Of a DNA stretch of 64,000 nucleotides, positions 45,301 to 56,876 are shown piece by piece. Location of the stretch: positions 61,873 through 125,872 of the forward strand of contig JAVXUO010002977.1 in assembly GCA_033065855.1 (NCBI GenBank), written 5' to 3'. The notes beneath the pieces were generated by a model. It searched no databases. It had not been told where the DNA came from and saw only the letters and a program-made list of their open reading frames with translations. Position 1 is the first letter of the stretch. Every line of letters begins with the position of its first letter. The DNA is from Escallonia rubra. Lineage: Eukaryota; Streptophyta; Magnoliopsida; Escalloniales; Escalloniaceae. The translations under genes were made by a program, and so were the position numbers.

Positions 45301-45726
45301 ATGAGAAGCCTCCGTCTCTTCCTTGCAACGGCGTTTTGCCTATTTGGCACAAGTTTTGGGGCTTTGGGCAAGGCCGAGGTTCATATTGTCAGTTTACTCC
45401 CGGAGAATTCCCCACCACTTACAATTCGTTGCCAATCTAAAGACGATGATCTTGGATACCACACCCTCCATGCCGGTGATGACTTTCATTTTAGATTTTA
45501 TCCTCGCGTTCTTCCGCCAAATACTCTTTTCTTTTGTCACTTCTGGTGGAATTCAAAGGACAGAGCTTTTACGGTTTACAATGAATTTAAACTTAGCGCT
45601 TATTGTTCACCCAACAACCATCACTTACTAACTTACTGCTATTGGCTTGTGAAGGACGATGGTTTTTATTTGTCAAGCTCCTTTACTACCAGTCCAATTG
45701 CTTGGCAGAAACGAAATGATTGGTGA
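45301..45726 (+). CDS. S-protein homologue (plant self-incompatibility S1 family), secreted
   Basis: This encodes a 141-residue member of the plant self-incompatibility S1 (SPH) family: small secreted proteins named after the stigmatic S protein of poppy, mostly of unknown role. Residues 1-23 form a signal peptide (RSLRLFLATAFCLFGTSFGALG). The mature part has the family core: CQSKDDDLGYHTL (44-56), F.F.PR, NTLFFCHFWWNSKDRAFTVY (74-93), then C..........C.W..K.DGFYL. Four mature cysteines (44, 79, 102, 113) fit the two expected disulfides. I chose the ATG at 45301 because it begins the signal peptide; the open frame extends upstream to 45220 without support. It is intronless, as usual for the family. 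A close paralogue on the same strand is at 61192. Confidence 0.93.
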   Translation: MRSLRLFLATAFCLFGTSFGALGKAEVHIVSLLPENSPPLTIRCQSKDDDLGYHTLHAGDDFHFRFYPRVLPPNTLFFCHFWWNSKDRAFTVYNEFKLSAYCSPNNHHLLTYCYWLVKDDGFYLSSSFTTSPIAWQKRNDW

Positions 45727-46279
45727 GAGGTGTAACCTCTAGTTAAGAATAAGATTACTTCACCGATTGAAACCTCGAGCTTTAAAATTTGCCCCCTTTC
45801 CCCTTGCTTATGCTATTGTAATTTTGGGTGGCTATCAATTGCCAACGGAGAGAGGAACACCATACTACTAATTATGTTCGTCAGTCATTTATCATCACTT
45901 TTATATGCAGTGAACTGTGATTAGTTAATTTTGAGTGTTAGCCATATAACTACGACTACTAGTGGTATATCAATTGCACATAAAATCTCATAATTTCGAC
46001 TGTCGAAACACCCAAATATTTTAATTCTGACGCTCAACGACCTAGAATTTTCCTTTAGTGCATCCAGTTAATCAAATAAAAACACCGTGATGACTATAAT
46101 GCGCTCATAGATCCACTATATTTTCCAGAAATATCATGAACACCCCCCCATAAAATTACTGGAAGAAAGTTCAATCATAAATTTTTTCATAAACTTTAAT
46201 TAACCCTTCTCCAACTTCACATTGAATGCCAAAAATCCGATCAACAATTTTAAACCGTTTGTCTTCCTCCTTGAAGCCA
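45727..46279. other. Downstream of first S-protein-homologue gene
   Basis: No gene is seen. It contains a short C-run (46143-46149) and ends at the hAT target duplication. Confidence 0.4.
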
Positions 46280-46287
46280 CACCTAGC

Positions 46288-47375
46288 TAGGGATGGCAAT
46301 TTGATCTGCAACCGGTGGATATCCGCCCCGCCCCGATCCTATAAGAGCGGGTTTTCTTGACTTTGACCGGGTTATGGAGCGGGTATGGTATATAAAATTT
46401 AAACCCGCAGCGGGTACGGGTCGGATTTGATATTTAGTCTAACCGCCCCGCAGCCCTGTATATGTTTTATATTTAGTTTTTATCCTAACCCTAGATCTAG
46501 GCAATCTCAGCCGTCCATCTCATGGTATAAATAGTGGACAAAATCATCTCTTCCTCTGCCTTTCTTCTCTGCCTCCCCATCTTCTCTCTGCTTTCTTCTC
46601 TCAATTCTCTTTGTTCTCTCAAAGCTCATACGCCGAACGGTCACGGCCTCCACGGACCAACCACCTCATGTCGCCTTCTCTCTGCCCCGCATGGTACAAC
46701 GTTTATCTCCGCCAGTCGTCACCCATCTCCAGTTCGGCGCCGAAGCTGTGGCTACGCCGAACGGCGACGGCCGAAGCTCCCGCTGTGGCTACGCCGAACG
46801 GCGACGGCCGAAGCTCTTGCTGTGGCTACGCTGAACGGCGAAGGTCGAAGCTCCCGCTGTGGCTACGCCGAACGGCGAAGGCGCAACAGCAGAGTAGTGG
46901 CGGTCGAGTTTGCCAAGTGCGACTACTGCGGCCTGCGTCTATGTCGCGTCTGTGTTATAGAAAAAATAGCTGTGATTTTCTACTCTCTAATTGGTGGATG
47001 GGACATAGTTTTCATAATCTGGATCTGTATATTTGCTGCACCAAGTTATCTTATGCTCGTTGTCCCGTGTATTTTTATGTCTTTGGCTGATCAGCGTTAA
47101 CCTTTGCGATGAGGATTAGACGATGTTAGAGTTGCTTTTCATGGTCTGTGATCTCTCTGAAATTCATCGATGGCTCAGACTCGTTGTGGCCGCGAGTAAG
47201 GAAAGAGCGGGGCGGATCGGGGCGGGGTCGGGTTTCCTAAATTACCTTAGGATCGGGGATGGTATTCCATTCTTTTGACCTGCTGCCGGGGCGGAGCGGA
47301 GTGGGGTTTCTGAACTAGCGGGGCGGGTTCGGATTTAACAAAATCCGCATCCAACCCGCCCCATTGCCATCCCTA
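46288..47375. mobile_element. Non-autonomous hAT element with perfect 8-bp TSD
   Basis: The termini are exact inverted repeats, TAGGGATGGCAAT and ATTGCCATCCCTA. The flanks are identical 8-mers, CACCTAGC (46280-46287 and 47376-47383), the hAT target length. Subterminal regions are rich in GCGGG and CCCGCC motifs (GGGGCGGG, GAGCGGG) in inverted orientation. A 37-bp minisatellite lies inside. No transposase is present in this 1,088-bp element. Confidence 0.95.
46738..46885 (+). repeat. 37-bp GC-rich minisatellite within hAT element
   Basis: CTGTGGCTACGCCGAACGGC recurs at 46746, 46783, 46820 and 46857, exactly 37 bp apart. Because 37 is not a multiple of three, the overlapping ORFs (46534-47100 and 46611-47090) show the same peptide motif shifting frame. 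They are unlikely to be genes. Confidence 0.9.
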
Positions 47376-47383
47376 CACCTAGC

Positions 47384-48640
47384 CTTCTAGATCCATCCAA
47401 AAACCCAAAGTCAAGCTAACTAATTTTTGCAATACAGAGCGAATTGGGTTTTGAAAATAGATGGGAAGGGGACATGAAAATTAGTCAAAAAGTACACCAT
47501 CCAGTCATTGAAGGCTTTGGCACTGTAGCAGTCTGGGCCGGGCGCACTCATGGTTATGATAGCCCAGCTCTAGCCAAAGCCCTTGGCCAAAATATATAGG
47601 TGGTTACAAATTAAAATTTGAGAAATATATATTAAAAAGTTGAGAAAAGGAAAAGAAAAAGAAAAAGAAGTAACATAATCACCTCTTCAACGCTCGAATT
47701 GCTCTTTACTTATCATCAATTAGTTTATCTTGCTCTTAGTACTTCGATTGAAGATAATCCTTCTGGAATACATAAATTCAATAACTGCATATTAAGATAA
47801 ATCATCTTGTCATCTAATACCCTCCCACTTTAAGGAGAACACGACTTTGAAGCAAACATAGATGTTTGCACCGGTAATATGTCACGTGCAATTTGGGATA
47901 AAACACGAAAATCACCAAAGCTAAAGAATATGATCAAAGCTTCTAGGTATAAAGTAAATCAAAGTTAAGTGAATATTATAAGTAAAAGGCTATAGAGGCT
48001 TTGATTGATATAAAAGAACTCAGAGTGTTTTTCTATTTAGTCTTTATACGGTCAATTTACATAATTTCTAACAAAATTGGTTACTTTTACATTTTTATAA
48101 TACAAAATCTCGGCCGGTACGTAGTTTTCGGCCGGTATCACCTGTATTGGCCGCTACAATCGATACAGAGTGGTATTTTGACTGGTACAAAATGTAAGGG
48201 ATACCATACTAGTAAAAGGAAAAAACGGTACGTACCGACCGGTACAGTTGATACCGGTACAATATTGATAACTATGCGTTTTATAAAAGCCACTTGTTGT
48301 TTACGAGTCTAAATAAATTTGTAGGATGATTCTCTTGGTGATGGACAGAATGCTAAGCCTTGGAAGTAATTGGTCTTTTCACCATGTAGCGATACTGCTT
48401 GCGGTGCATTATTGGTTGAAACTATTGTTGCAGAGTAGTGAATTTGATTAACTTCTGTTATGTTTGTGGTGATAGTACTTTATCAGTAGTGATGATGTTA
48501 GGGGTAGGTACCTTATTTATTCTAAAGATACTTGAAAATCTCAATAGTCGGTAATAATATGCTATGTTTCACGGTTATGCTTTAGATCTTTAATCTTCAA
48601 CATACATGTTTTGGTTTTTTAAAAAACAATAAAAGAAAAA
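47384..48640. other. Intergenic with GGTAC-rich patch
   Basis: No gene is supported. At 48105-48260 many CCGGTAC/GTACCGG and CGGCCGGTA motifs cluster in both orientations and could fold on themselves. This may be a decayed foldback or MITE. Confidence 0.4.
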
Positions 48641-49090
48641 AGCTTTTTTCTACATTTATTGATGGAATTTTAGTGACATAATTTTGTCACTAAAAGTAAT
48701 GTAAACAAATCAACAATGTGGCTAAAAGTTTTTACTTTTAGCTTCGGATTTTTCGTTGCTAGATAGTTTTAGAGACGGATCATAGCGGCCGAATTCTGTT
48801 GCTAAAGTCGTTCCATATTAGCGCGGACTTTTAGTGATGAAAATTCCGTCACTAAATTTTTACCAAAAAAAAAGAAAGAAAATTTTACTTTACCTACGGA
48901 ATATGCTCTCGGCAAACATATTTATTGTACTTTTACCGACGGATCACAAATTCCATTGCTAGTCTTTTAGAGACCGGTTTATTTCCAATGGCCTTTACCG
49001 ACGGAAATTCTGCCGGTAAAAGCCTTTACTGATGGAATTGAGATCTTTAGCGATGGAAAAGTCCATTGCTAAAACGGTTTATTTAGGATT
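48640..49090. repeat. CACTA-like subterminal repeat cluster
   Basis: Motifs of the form TTTAG(C/T)GACGGAA and TTCCGTC(A/G)CTAAA recur at least six times in both orientations (for example 48668-48697, 48830-48860, 48990-49080). That layout is typical of CACTA (En/Spm) subterminal regions. No flanking CACTA terminus pairs with it. An isolated CACTACAACAAA occurs at 49345-49356. Confidence 0.5.
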
Positions 49091-51704
49091 TTTCACACTT
49101 TGGTCCATTCTACATTTAAAATATTTTTAATTTTGGACCTTTGTGTTTCTTTGTGTTTCATTTCAAAGGATAATTCCTTTATTGACTGTAAAATTGCATG
49201 TGGGGGTCAGTTAATAGCATTCCACGTCAGGTTCATTCCCCTTGCAATATTGATTACTTTGACTACCTCGTCTTTGTCATAATACACCTATATGAGATTG
49301 ATAGGCTCACAAAAAGAGTAGGAGCCGTAGGGTTTATGAATTATCACTACAACAAACCTATTGGGTAAACCTTGATAATGGCCTAGTGTACATGTTTGTA
49401 GAATCAGATGTTTTGACATTGAAAAGCTTCATAAATAATCAGTGCCAAGCATAAACATACTTGGAAAGTTTGTCAATGATAGCTAGTCCTAGTTCCATAC
49501 TATTGTTCTAAGAGCACAAAATCGTCTCTTTGATGCCGAAAAGGTTTTCACGTGATCAATTGTCAAAGGAGGGGCATGTCTTGCCGGGTCTTTCTCGCTC
49601 TGATTTAAGCCTGGTCTTACAAAAGAAGGACTTTACCTGGTATTGACTAATTGGGTCTTAGCTGCTATATAAGGATAAAAAGATGATTCAAGTTCTCCCA
49701 AGTCAGTAGAGTAGCTTTTCATTTTGATTACAGTGCCTGGGCATAAGAAAACGGAGTAGTGAAAGCACTTCCAAGCTTAGGCTTGAATCGGGACTAATTC
49801 ACGATTTAGACTCTTAGTGTAGCACTCCTTTCGGGTCGGGGTCTATCTTCCATTCACTTCTCACCTTGACCTAAAATGATGGACGAGCTTGAGACTCAAT
49901 TAGGGATTAAAGGGACTAGCTAGGGAGTCTACCGTGGTTATCAAAGAAGTTGATGATAAAGTAATGTGGTTATGATAATGCTTACCATTACTTAAAAGAA
50001 AATAAAAATGAGTACGTCAATTTCGCATTAAAAAAATAAAATAAATAATGGTCGAGATATTTTAGGATCAATGGTAGATATTGGTTATACTGATTGCAAG
50101 AGATAATGCTTACCTTTATGTTAAGGAATATTTTCATGATTATACAGATAAGAAGAGATAACTTTGAATAAACTTTGGAAATACAATCTGCATATTCAAT
50201 CTATGGCTTAAATTACGTTTATCCCGAGTGTTTGAATGAGACTTCAACTCAAACAAACAAACAAAGAGTACGGCATGCATGAAAAAAGGAGACGTGAGAG
50301 AGATTATAGGGGATCATACAGAACTTTTAGATGCAGAAGTTTCAGCGAGAAAAAATTATGGTCAACCTTTTTTTATATTTTGCTATCGTTAAATTTTGCA
50401 ACGACATTCTTTTATTTTATATGAATAAACTAGTTTACATAAAATAGTTAAGTATTACTAGTTTCCTAATATTATTTTTAAGTTTTTACGTGGCTTTAGA
50501 GTTTGAAACCAACAAGGGTGCTTAGTATCTCATGGGATGATGCAGAGTAGTTCCCTTCTAAAAGTAAGATAACTCACATGTTAAAAAAAAATTAATGTGA
50601 CTGATGAAGATAGGGACAGGGCTTCTGCACGTCTTTATCTTTATTCATACGTATAGCTTCGAGCTTTCGCCTTTCGACAAGAAGCCTATGAGATTTTTAG
50701 TGTCAAGTTGAAGACCTGATCATTCGATCAAACTTGAACTCGTCTGTCTTGCGTTGGAATCACAACATCAGGTACTCTCTACCTTTGCAATTATATTTTC
50801 AACGTATCTCTCAAGCAACACGTGCTTTTCGTGTTCTATAGAATCATGAGTCACGAAATTAGAATGCCGGTGAGGAGTACGTTTTGATCTTTAATTTTGT
50901 TATTCTAGGAGAGAGAGATGTAATGTAAAATTGTGTATATGTAACGTAAAATTTTGTATCTTGTGGGCATATTGTGTAACTTGGTTTCAATTTTTCCGTA
51001 AAACATATATTTTCTTCCTTTTTTTTTTGGTTGAGATTTTTTGTTCTTTATAAATGCAATAGATTGCCACCACACTCCAATTCCACCCTCCCCCTTACCC
51101 CTAAAACTGCTTATCCTGATCACACACAATCTTAAAAGTGAAGAATAATGCTCCATAAGATGGTATTCAATATTTTCTTTGTTGTTGCCACCCACCGCTC
51201 ACTGGACTATTTCATTCTTGTTATGTCCTATTTTTATTCTTCCTCTGAGATCTTATGCTTTATATTTCGTTAATCATCAGGTGAGCGGTTTAATTACTTG
51301 TATGTATTTTAGTCTATCATACACACTACTAATATTGCTTATTCCATTAATGTTATGTTGTTATATTGTCTATTATACGAGACTGTTTACATGAATCACA
51401 TGCACCTTAGAAAGTGTATAGAAACCTTGCATATTATACATATGCCCGACTTCACAAGTTCACAATCTTCTTGCTCTATTGCTTTCATTTTATCTCAATA
51501 TAATCCTTGTTACCCACTCTCTCGATCGTATGTAGGATCATTAATGAAAAATCGGTTTCTGTAATATTGTTATACCATGAATACATCGATTGAGGCAACC
51601 ACAGATATATTTATGTCTTCATTACAGGCAATAAAGAACAATTAAATTAACTTCGTTAGCCTTTCATACATTGTCCTTCTCTTTAGGTTCTTCTATTGCA
51701 TGTT
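49091..51704. other. Intergenic, nothing definite
   Basis: Short ORFs here lack supporting features. The sequence is AT-rich without clear LTRs or TIRs, apart from the CACTACAACAAA at 49345. Confidence 0.35.
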
Positions 51705-52004
51705 ATGGAGGCGAAAGATAGGTTCTTCTTGGAGGAGAAAGATGAGGCCCATCCTGTAGAACTCGTACTAGGATCCATCACTGCTTTCATTGGTCTTGCT
51801 GCATTTGGGTTTGTACTGATGTCTGGAGAAAAGGGTAGTCTTAAGCATCCAACACAGTACTTGGAACTCTTCATTTGGGCGATCCTTGGGTTCTTTATCT
51901 CGCTCTTCAGTTTAGTTTGTATTGCCTTTTCAGCGGTACAAGGATGCCTAGCTTCAGCGAAAGAGAAACGTGATTCGATTGGGGGAGCGGTCCACACAGT
52001 CTAG
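51705..52004 (+). CDS. Small two-span membrane protein, family not recognised
   Basis: A 99-codon ORF opens with ATG at 51705. Composition is protein-like: a charged N-terminus (EAKDRFFLEEKDEAHP), hydrophobic segments at about 18-40 (VELVLGSITAFIGLAAFGFVL) and 55-80 (ELFIWAILGFFISLFSLVCIAF), then a charged tail (SAKEKRDSIGG). The short loop (SGEKGSLKHPTQYL) suggests both termini face the same side. Third positions and amino-acid balance look like a real exon. A TTTAG at 51683-51687 could be a splice acceptor, so it might be the last exon of a larger or broken gene. I do not recognise a family and assign no function. Confidence 0.5.
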   Translation: MEAKDRFFLEEKDEAHPVELVLGSITAFIGLAAFGFVLMSGEKGSLKHPTQYLELFIWAILGFFISLFSLVCIAFSAVQGCLASAKEKRDSIGGAVHTV

Positions 52005-52574
52005 TCTTATCGAATTTAAACTTATGTATGGAGTTTGTTAGCAAAAACTTCTGTTAATTTCTAGTCTAAAATAGTAGACTTTTTATCTGTGTTGGCGACG
52101 TCTGCAGCAACAATTTTCTGGCGATTTCCTACTTGAAAACCCCAAAAGAGAAAGATCTATATCAGTCTGCGGCCGCCCCAAAGCAGCAGCTAAGAATGGC
52201 CACTCCTTTCAAGCTTCCAACATGCTCCTAGTGGTGGAGAGAAATATGTCGTGCGTTCATAATAGCGTAGCTCGCACGCATAATCAAGGAGAAACACAAA
52301 TTCTTCGTTCTATTCAGGATTTTCCTTTCCAATTCATCAATTTTTTATGCAAGTCTTTTTCCCCCCCCCCCCCCCCCCTTCCCGGATTGATCCATAATGG
52401 GTTGCACATTGTCCGCTCATTGAGTGGTAGGAGACCAACTACTAAAGAGTTCCTTATGTGGAGATTCCATAGTAGAAATATGATTGCCTTGGGATATAAA
52501 TGCTGATACGTATATATAAAACCGGTTAAGAGACCAAAAAAGAGCTGGGTTTGATCCCTTGTACCAAACCCAGC
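52005..52574. other. Intergenic, nothing definite
   Basis: It contains a long C-run (52362-52378). The ORF at 52222-52506 spans that run and is not credible. Confidence 0.35.
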
Positions 52575-52777
52575 TCAAATGATCTATCAAAATAGGAAGT
52601 CGCCATGAAAGATCTTCTACTTACTCTTTGAATGATCACGGTACTTGGTTTAACTTAAAAAACAAAACCAAGTATCAAATGATCTACCAAAATAGGAAGT
52701 CGCCATGAAAGATCTTTTATTTACTCTTTGAATGATCACAGTACTTGGCTTAAACTAAGAAAAAAACCAAGTACCGG
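52575..52777 (+). repeat. Tandem duplication, 100-bp period
   Basis: Two copies start at 52575 and 52675. Each contains CAAATGATCTA.CAAAATAGG, then AAGTCGCCATGAAAGATCTT, then ACTCTTTGAATGATCAC. They differ by a handful of bases. The copies also end in a local inverted pair (GTACTTGG, then CCAAGTA). Confidence 0.85.
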
Positions 52778-53835
52778 TCGTGCTAAATTGTCATGATAAC
52801 TAGCTCCATCCTCGGTTTAAAATGTTGAAGTCAGATGCAAAAGGTTACTGGGCTTGAAAAATAACAAGGCCAACGTGTAACCAGCGCGAATCTCATCAGG
52901 CGCTGAACCAGGTGTAGAGAACTTAACGAACGACTCGGATCTTGTTCAAAAAAGAAGCCCATTCAGATTACAAGCAGAGGAAGGGGAGCTACCGGCCGAG
53001 AAGTACCGGCAGATCTCTCCGCCATGCACCTTCATCGCCCTCCCCAAATTCCCCCACCATTTGAGGGAGCTGTCTGTCTATGAGGCTTCCCTTAAAGGTA
53101 AGGTAAAGAGGTTGATTGGTCTGTGCTTGGTATGACTGGAAAAATACAATTAAGAAACACCGAAAGGGAATGGCAGAGCTACCGATATATATATAATATA
53201 TAAAGGTTAAAAAGCATTGTCGTCAAACTTCAAAGATAGCAACACCGAGAAAAATCCACCCAGACCCGCCTGGCTGGTGGAACGAGTTAAATACAGCCTT
53301 GGAAAACACACATAGATCTTGTAGAGAACTTGATCACCAGTTGCTTAGATACCAAAGGCCCATCAAAATCTTGGAGCTGAACCAAAACATACAAGCCAAT
53401 TGTCAGATAAAAAGAGAATAAAAGAAAAACCTCAAGAAAGATCCTTGCAGTTTCTACTGTACCTCTGCCTATTGTAGCTTCAGGCAACCGTTCAATTGAA
53501 TATTTTGCTGAGTAATATACATAATCGGCGCACCAGGGACCTGATTGTCAACCATCGCGATGTATTAGCTAATCAAAATTAAACAAGACAAAGGAAAGCC
53601 ATTTTGTGGGTTATTATACCTTCCGGATCCTTCGCTTCAAGTCTCGATCACATGTCGCCGGCATATAATACTTGTGCTGTTTTACAAGCAATGTTGTGGT
53701 ACGTTTTTTTCTTTTGCCCACTTTATTACTAGTAACAATCCCTTCGCTATAGCCGTGTAATGATCTGAAGCCAAGGTTGAGAGTGTTGCCGAACCACACC
53801 TATACCCATCATCTCGCCAGCAAGTTTAGCCCAAA
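52778..53835. other. Intergenic, nothing definite
   Basis: No supported gene. Minus-strand ORFs at 53287-53487 and 53614-53799 have no recognisable features. Confidence 0.35.
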
Positions 53836-54102
53836 ATGATAATGTATGACAAACAAATACAAGAAAAAGGAGTCAAGCTCAAGGACAAAGCCAAGGGAGG
53901 AGCAAGCAGTCATGCTCAAGCACAACCAAGGGGAGGAGCAAACAGTGAGGCTCATGGACAAACGAGGCCAATGATTTGTGAGGCTCAATCAAGGGCGGCA
54001 GCAAGCAGTCAACAAACAAACCAAGGGCAGCTGCAAAAAGTCATGCTCAAGGACAAGCCAAGCCTAATTAATGCAAAGGCCAAGGGAAAACATAAGTCTT
54101 AG
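53836..54102 (+). repeat. Minisatellite-like stretch with an 88-codon hydrophilic ORF
   Basis: An ATG-started frame encodes a Lys/Gln/Ala/Gly-rich chain with repeated GGA(S/N)S motifs. The DNA under it is an imperfect repeat built on CAAGG.GGAGCAA.CAGT and CATGCTCAAG. The frame is probably a by-product of the repeat, but a small disordered protein cannot be excluded. Confidence 0.4.
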
Positions 54103-55576
54103 GCAGATTAGGTATGTTTTATTTATTTATTTATTTTTGTTTCATGCACAATTTATTTAGTACTTATCGTTTTTGGACATAAGTTGGTAGATTGGCGAGT
54201 TAGCTCTCTCTCTCTCTCTCCCCCTCTCTCCCTCCTTCTTTCTCGAAACCCTAGACCTGAATATATATGTGCATATAAATTGAGAGAGGTATTTTAGAGG
54301 GAAACATGCATGGGATTGAAGGGGAAAAAAATAAGTGAATGGACAAATATGCCCATGTTAAAAAGTGCTTACATGCACGGTTAACGCCCAAAATTGGACC
54401 GGCGTCGCCTTTTGGACTGATTTACAATGCTTTTGTGAATAATAGGGGATGTTATTGGAAAAGTTACAAATACAGGGAGAGACCTGCAAAAATGTGTAAA
54501 TTATAGGGGACGATTTTGTCATTAATCTTTAACAAATATCTAGTGTATCAAAAGTATTTGACTGTATTTTACCTAACGTTTAATGATACTAGTAAGGATC
54601 ACGTGCTTTGCACGATATATAGTGATTTGAAATAAGAATATTCTAAATCTTGTTTAAAAAATAATTAAAATTAATCAATACGACTATTATAATTAAAACG
54701 ATAATAACAAATCAGTTGTTAACTACTAATCAAATACTCAAAATGTGAAAAGTTCATTACCTAAAACATGGTCTTACTTTCAAACCCGAATTTTTCACAC
54801 TAATTATCACAAATATTTTTCACTATTTATCATACTTATTTCTTTCGTCACATCAAGTTCCCGCTAAACAGAATTCTGACTGTTTCATATTATATCTTGT
54901 TATCCAAGGTACACTGACATTGCAATTAGTCTCAAACATCTCCCACAAATATCTAACTCTCACAAAACACTACAAGTTTGACTGTACAGTGATAAAAGTG
55001 AAGAAAGTTTTTAAAGATAATTAATATCAAGTGTTTATATTGGAGTTATCTATTATCATGTAGTATGTTTTGATGGCATATATATGTCTAGTAAGTGAAA
55101 TTGAGAAGAAGCTTGAATTATAATTAAGTTGTATTACGAAAGTTCAATAATCAACCCAAAATGGATTGTCAAAAATAAAGTGCCTAACATGAAGAAGTTA
55201 TTATTAATAAATGTATAACAACGTTTGTAAGATGAAATGGGACAGGGGCTTAAATATTGCATCTTTAAAATCAATCAAACTCGAGATCTATCAAGACACA
55301 TATAGAAACTAAGACTGCTTAAGCAATAAATTTAGTAGTCCAAGCTTTCAATAATCTTTCCAAAGTTTTTCTCTCATTCACTTTTAGAGTTTTGACACTT
55401 TTTTCTTCAAGCATCACTACTAAAGTTCAAAATATCAACACTTATGATTTTCAGTATCATTCATTTCCTATCATGTTTCTTTCTACCCAGTTATGGTCAT
55501 TTCTTGTAGCGATGATTATTGGGGTTCAAAATATCTCCTGCAGTTTATTTGCTTTTGATAATGATTTATTCTATAA
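54103..55576. other. AT-rich intergenic DNA
   Basis: A CT microsatellite at 54206-54233 is the only clear feature. No gene is supported. Confidence 0.4.
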
Positions 55577-55888
55577 CTCCCTCAGTCTCAACAAAAAAAT
55601 AAAATAAAAATATATGATTATTTTTTTTGGACTGTCCTAAAAATATTGATCAGTTTTCAAATTAAAAAAGATTTTGTGGCTGTTTTTACATGTTTACCCT
55701 TTGTAGACATTTTTTTATTCTACTTCTCTCTCCGCATTTAGTTATTCACCAACCCAAGTTTCTCTACTGAATCAATTTTGTCCTGCTCCTCTCTCTCTCT
55801 TTGGATATAATGAGAAACTCATAAAATAAGACTTATATCTTAAATAAACGTGCATCAAATATGATCAAATAATTTGAGACAAAGGGAG
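55577..55888. mobile_element. Stowaway-like MITE
   Basis: CTCCCTCAGTCTCA at the left and TGAGACAAAGGGAG at the right form the TIR, close to the Stowaway consensus. TATAA lies next to both ends, consistent with a TA target duplication. The 312-bp interior is AT-rich and non-coding. Confidence 0.8.
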
Positions 55889-56534
55889 TATAAGTTTCAT
55901 GTATCTCTTATTCTAGGATTGAAGTACAAATTAAAGCAAGTATGTTTCAAATCTTTCTATCTTCAAGTTCCAACGCTCGAGTAGAATTTGTCTAAAACGA
56001 TCCTTAATCTTAATTATACTTTCTTTTTTCTACTTTTCAATTAAAAAATCTGTAGTGTAGTCTAAGTTTCTTTTGATAGTGTACTCTAAAGCTCTCTTTT
56101 ATATTTATCTAGCATGACCTTGTTCATCATAGTAGTAAAATAAAGCTATTAATTTAGTTGTAGATGTAATTTAGCATATATTTGCTTAAGATTTTTATTT
56201 TTAACACAGACTTTACCTACTCATCTAAAAAGTATATATACATGTGTCTGTGTGTCCTTTTGAAATTCATACTACAAAATGTATGTGTGAAGTTGATATC
56301 AGATACGGTAATAAACTAAGTAACTTCAATAATGCTCACAAACCTACGTTTTTCACCCTATATTTATATATACGCATTACAATTTTAATCTAGATAAAAT
56401 TCAACAAAAGTTCATCAAGAATAATTTGTAACCCAGATCGTTCATTAGATAAAGACCTGTATCATCAAAATAAAAAGGAAAAAAAAAAAACGTAATACCT
56501 ATGGCATAAGGTTTTGAGTGTTAAGAAAATTATA
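55889..56534. other. AT-rich intergenic DNA
   Basis: Nothing recognised. Confidence 0.35.
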
Positions 56535-56810
56535 GGATTAATTACATCCATGACCATGAGGTTAGGGTAAAATTACAAGTATGCTCATTAGTTGGAACAA
56601 ATAACACTTATGTCCGTTGATCAAACGAAAATACTGAAAAAGGTTGTAAAGATCAAAATGCCCGTTACTTAGGAATGTAATTCTTCAAATGTCATTCCTC
56701 ATCCCTTCATCTCACACATACAGCCCCACCACCACTACCACTACCATCATCCATTTAGACTTTTGAGCTCCAACACACACAAAGACAACATATACACGCA
56801 CACGCACACG

Positions 56811-56876
<66 letters not shown>

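Noticed and set aside
46534..47100. 188- and 159-codon overlapping ORFs
   Set aside because: They lie wholly inside a hAT element and owe their length to a 37-bp GC-rich repeat read in shifting frames.
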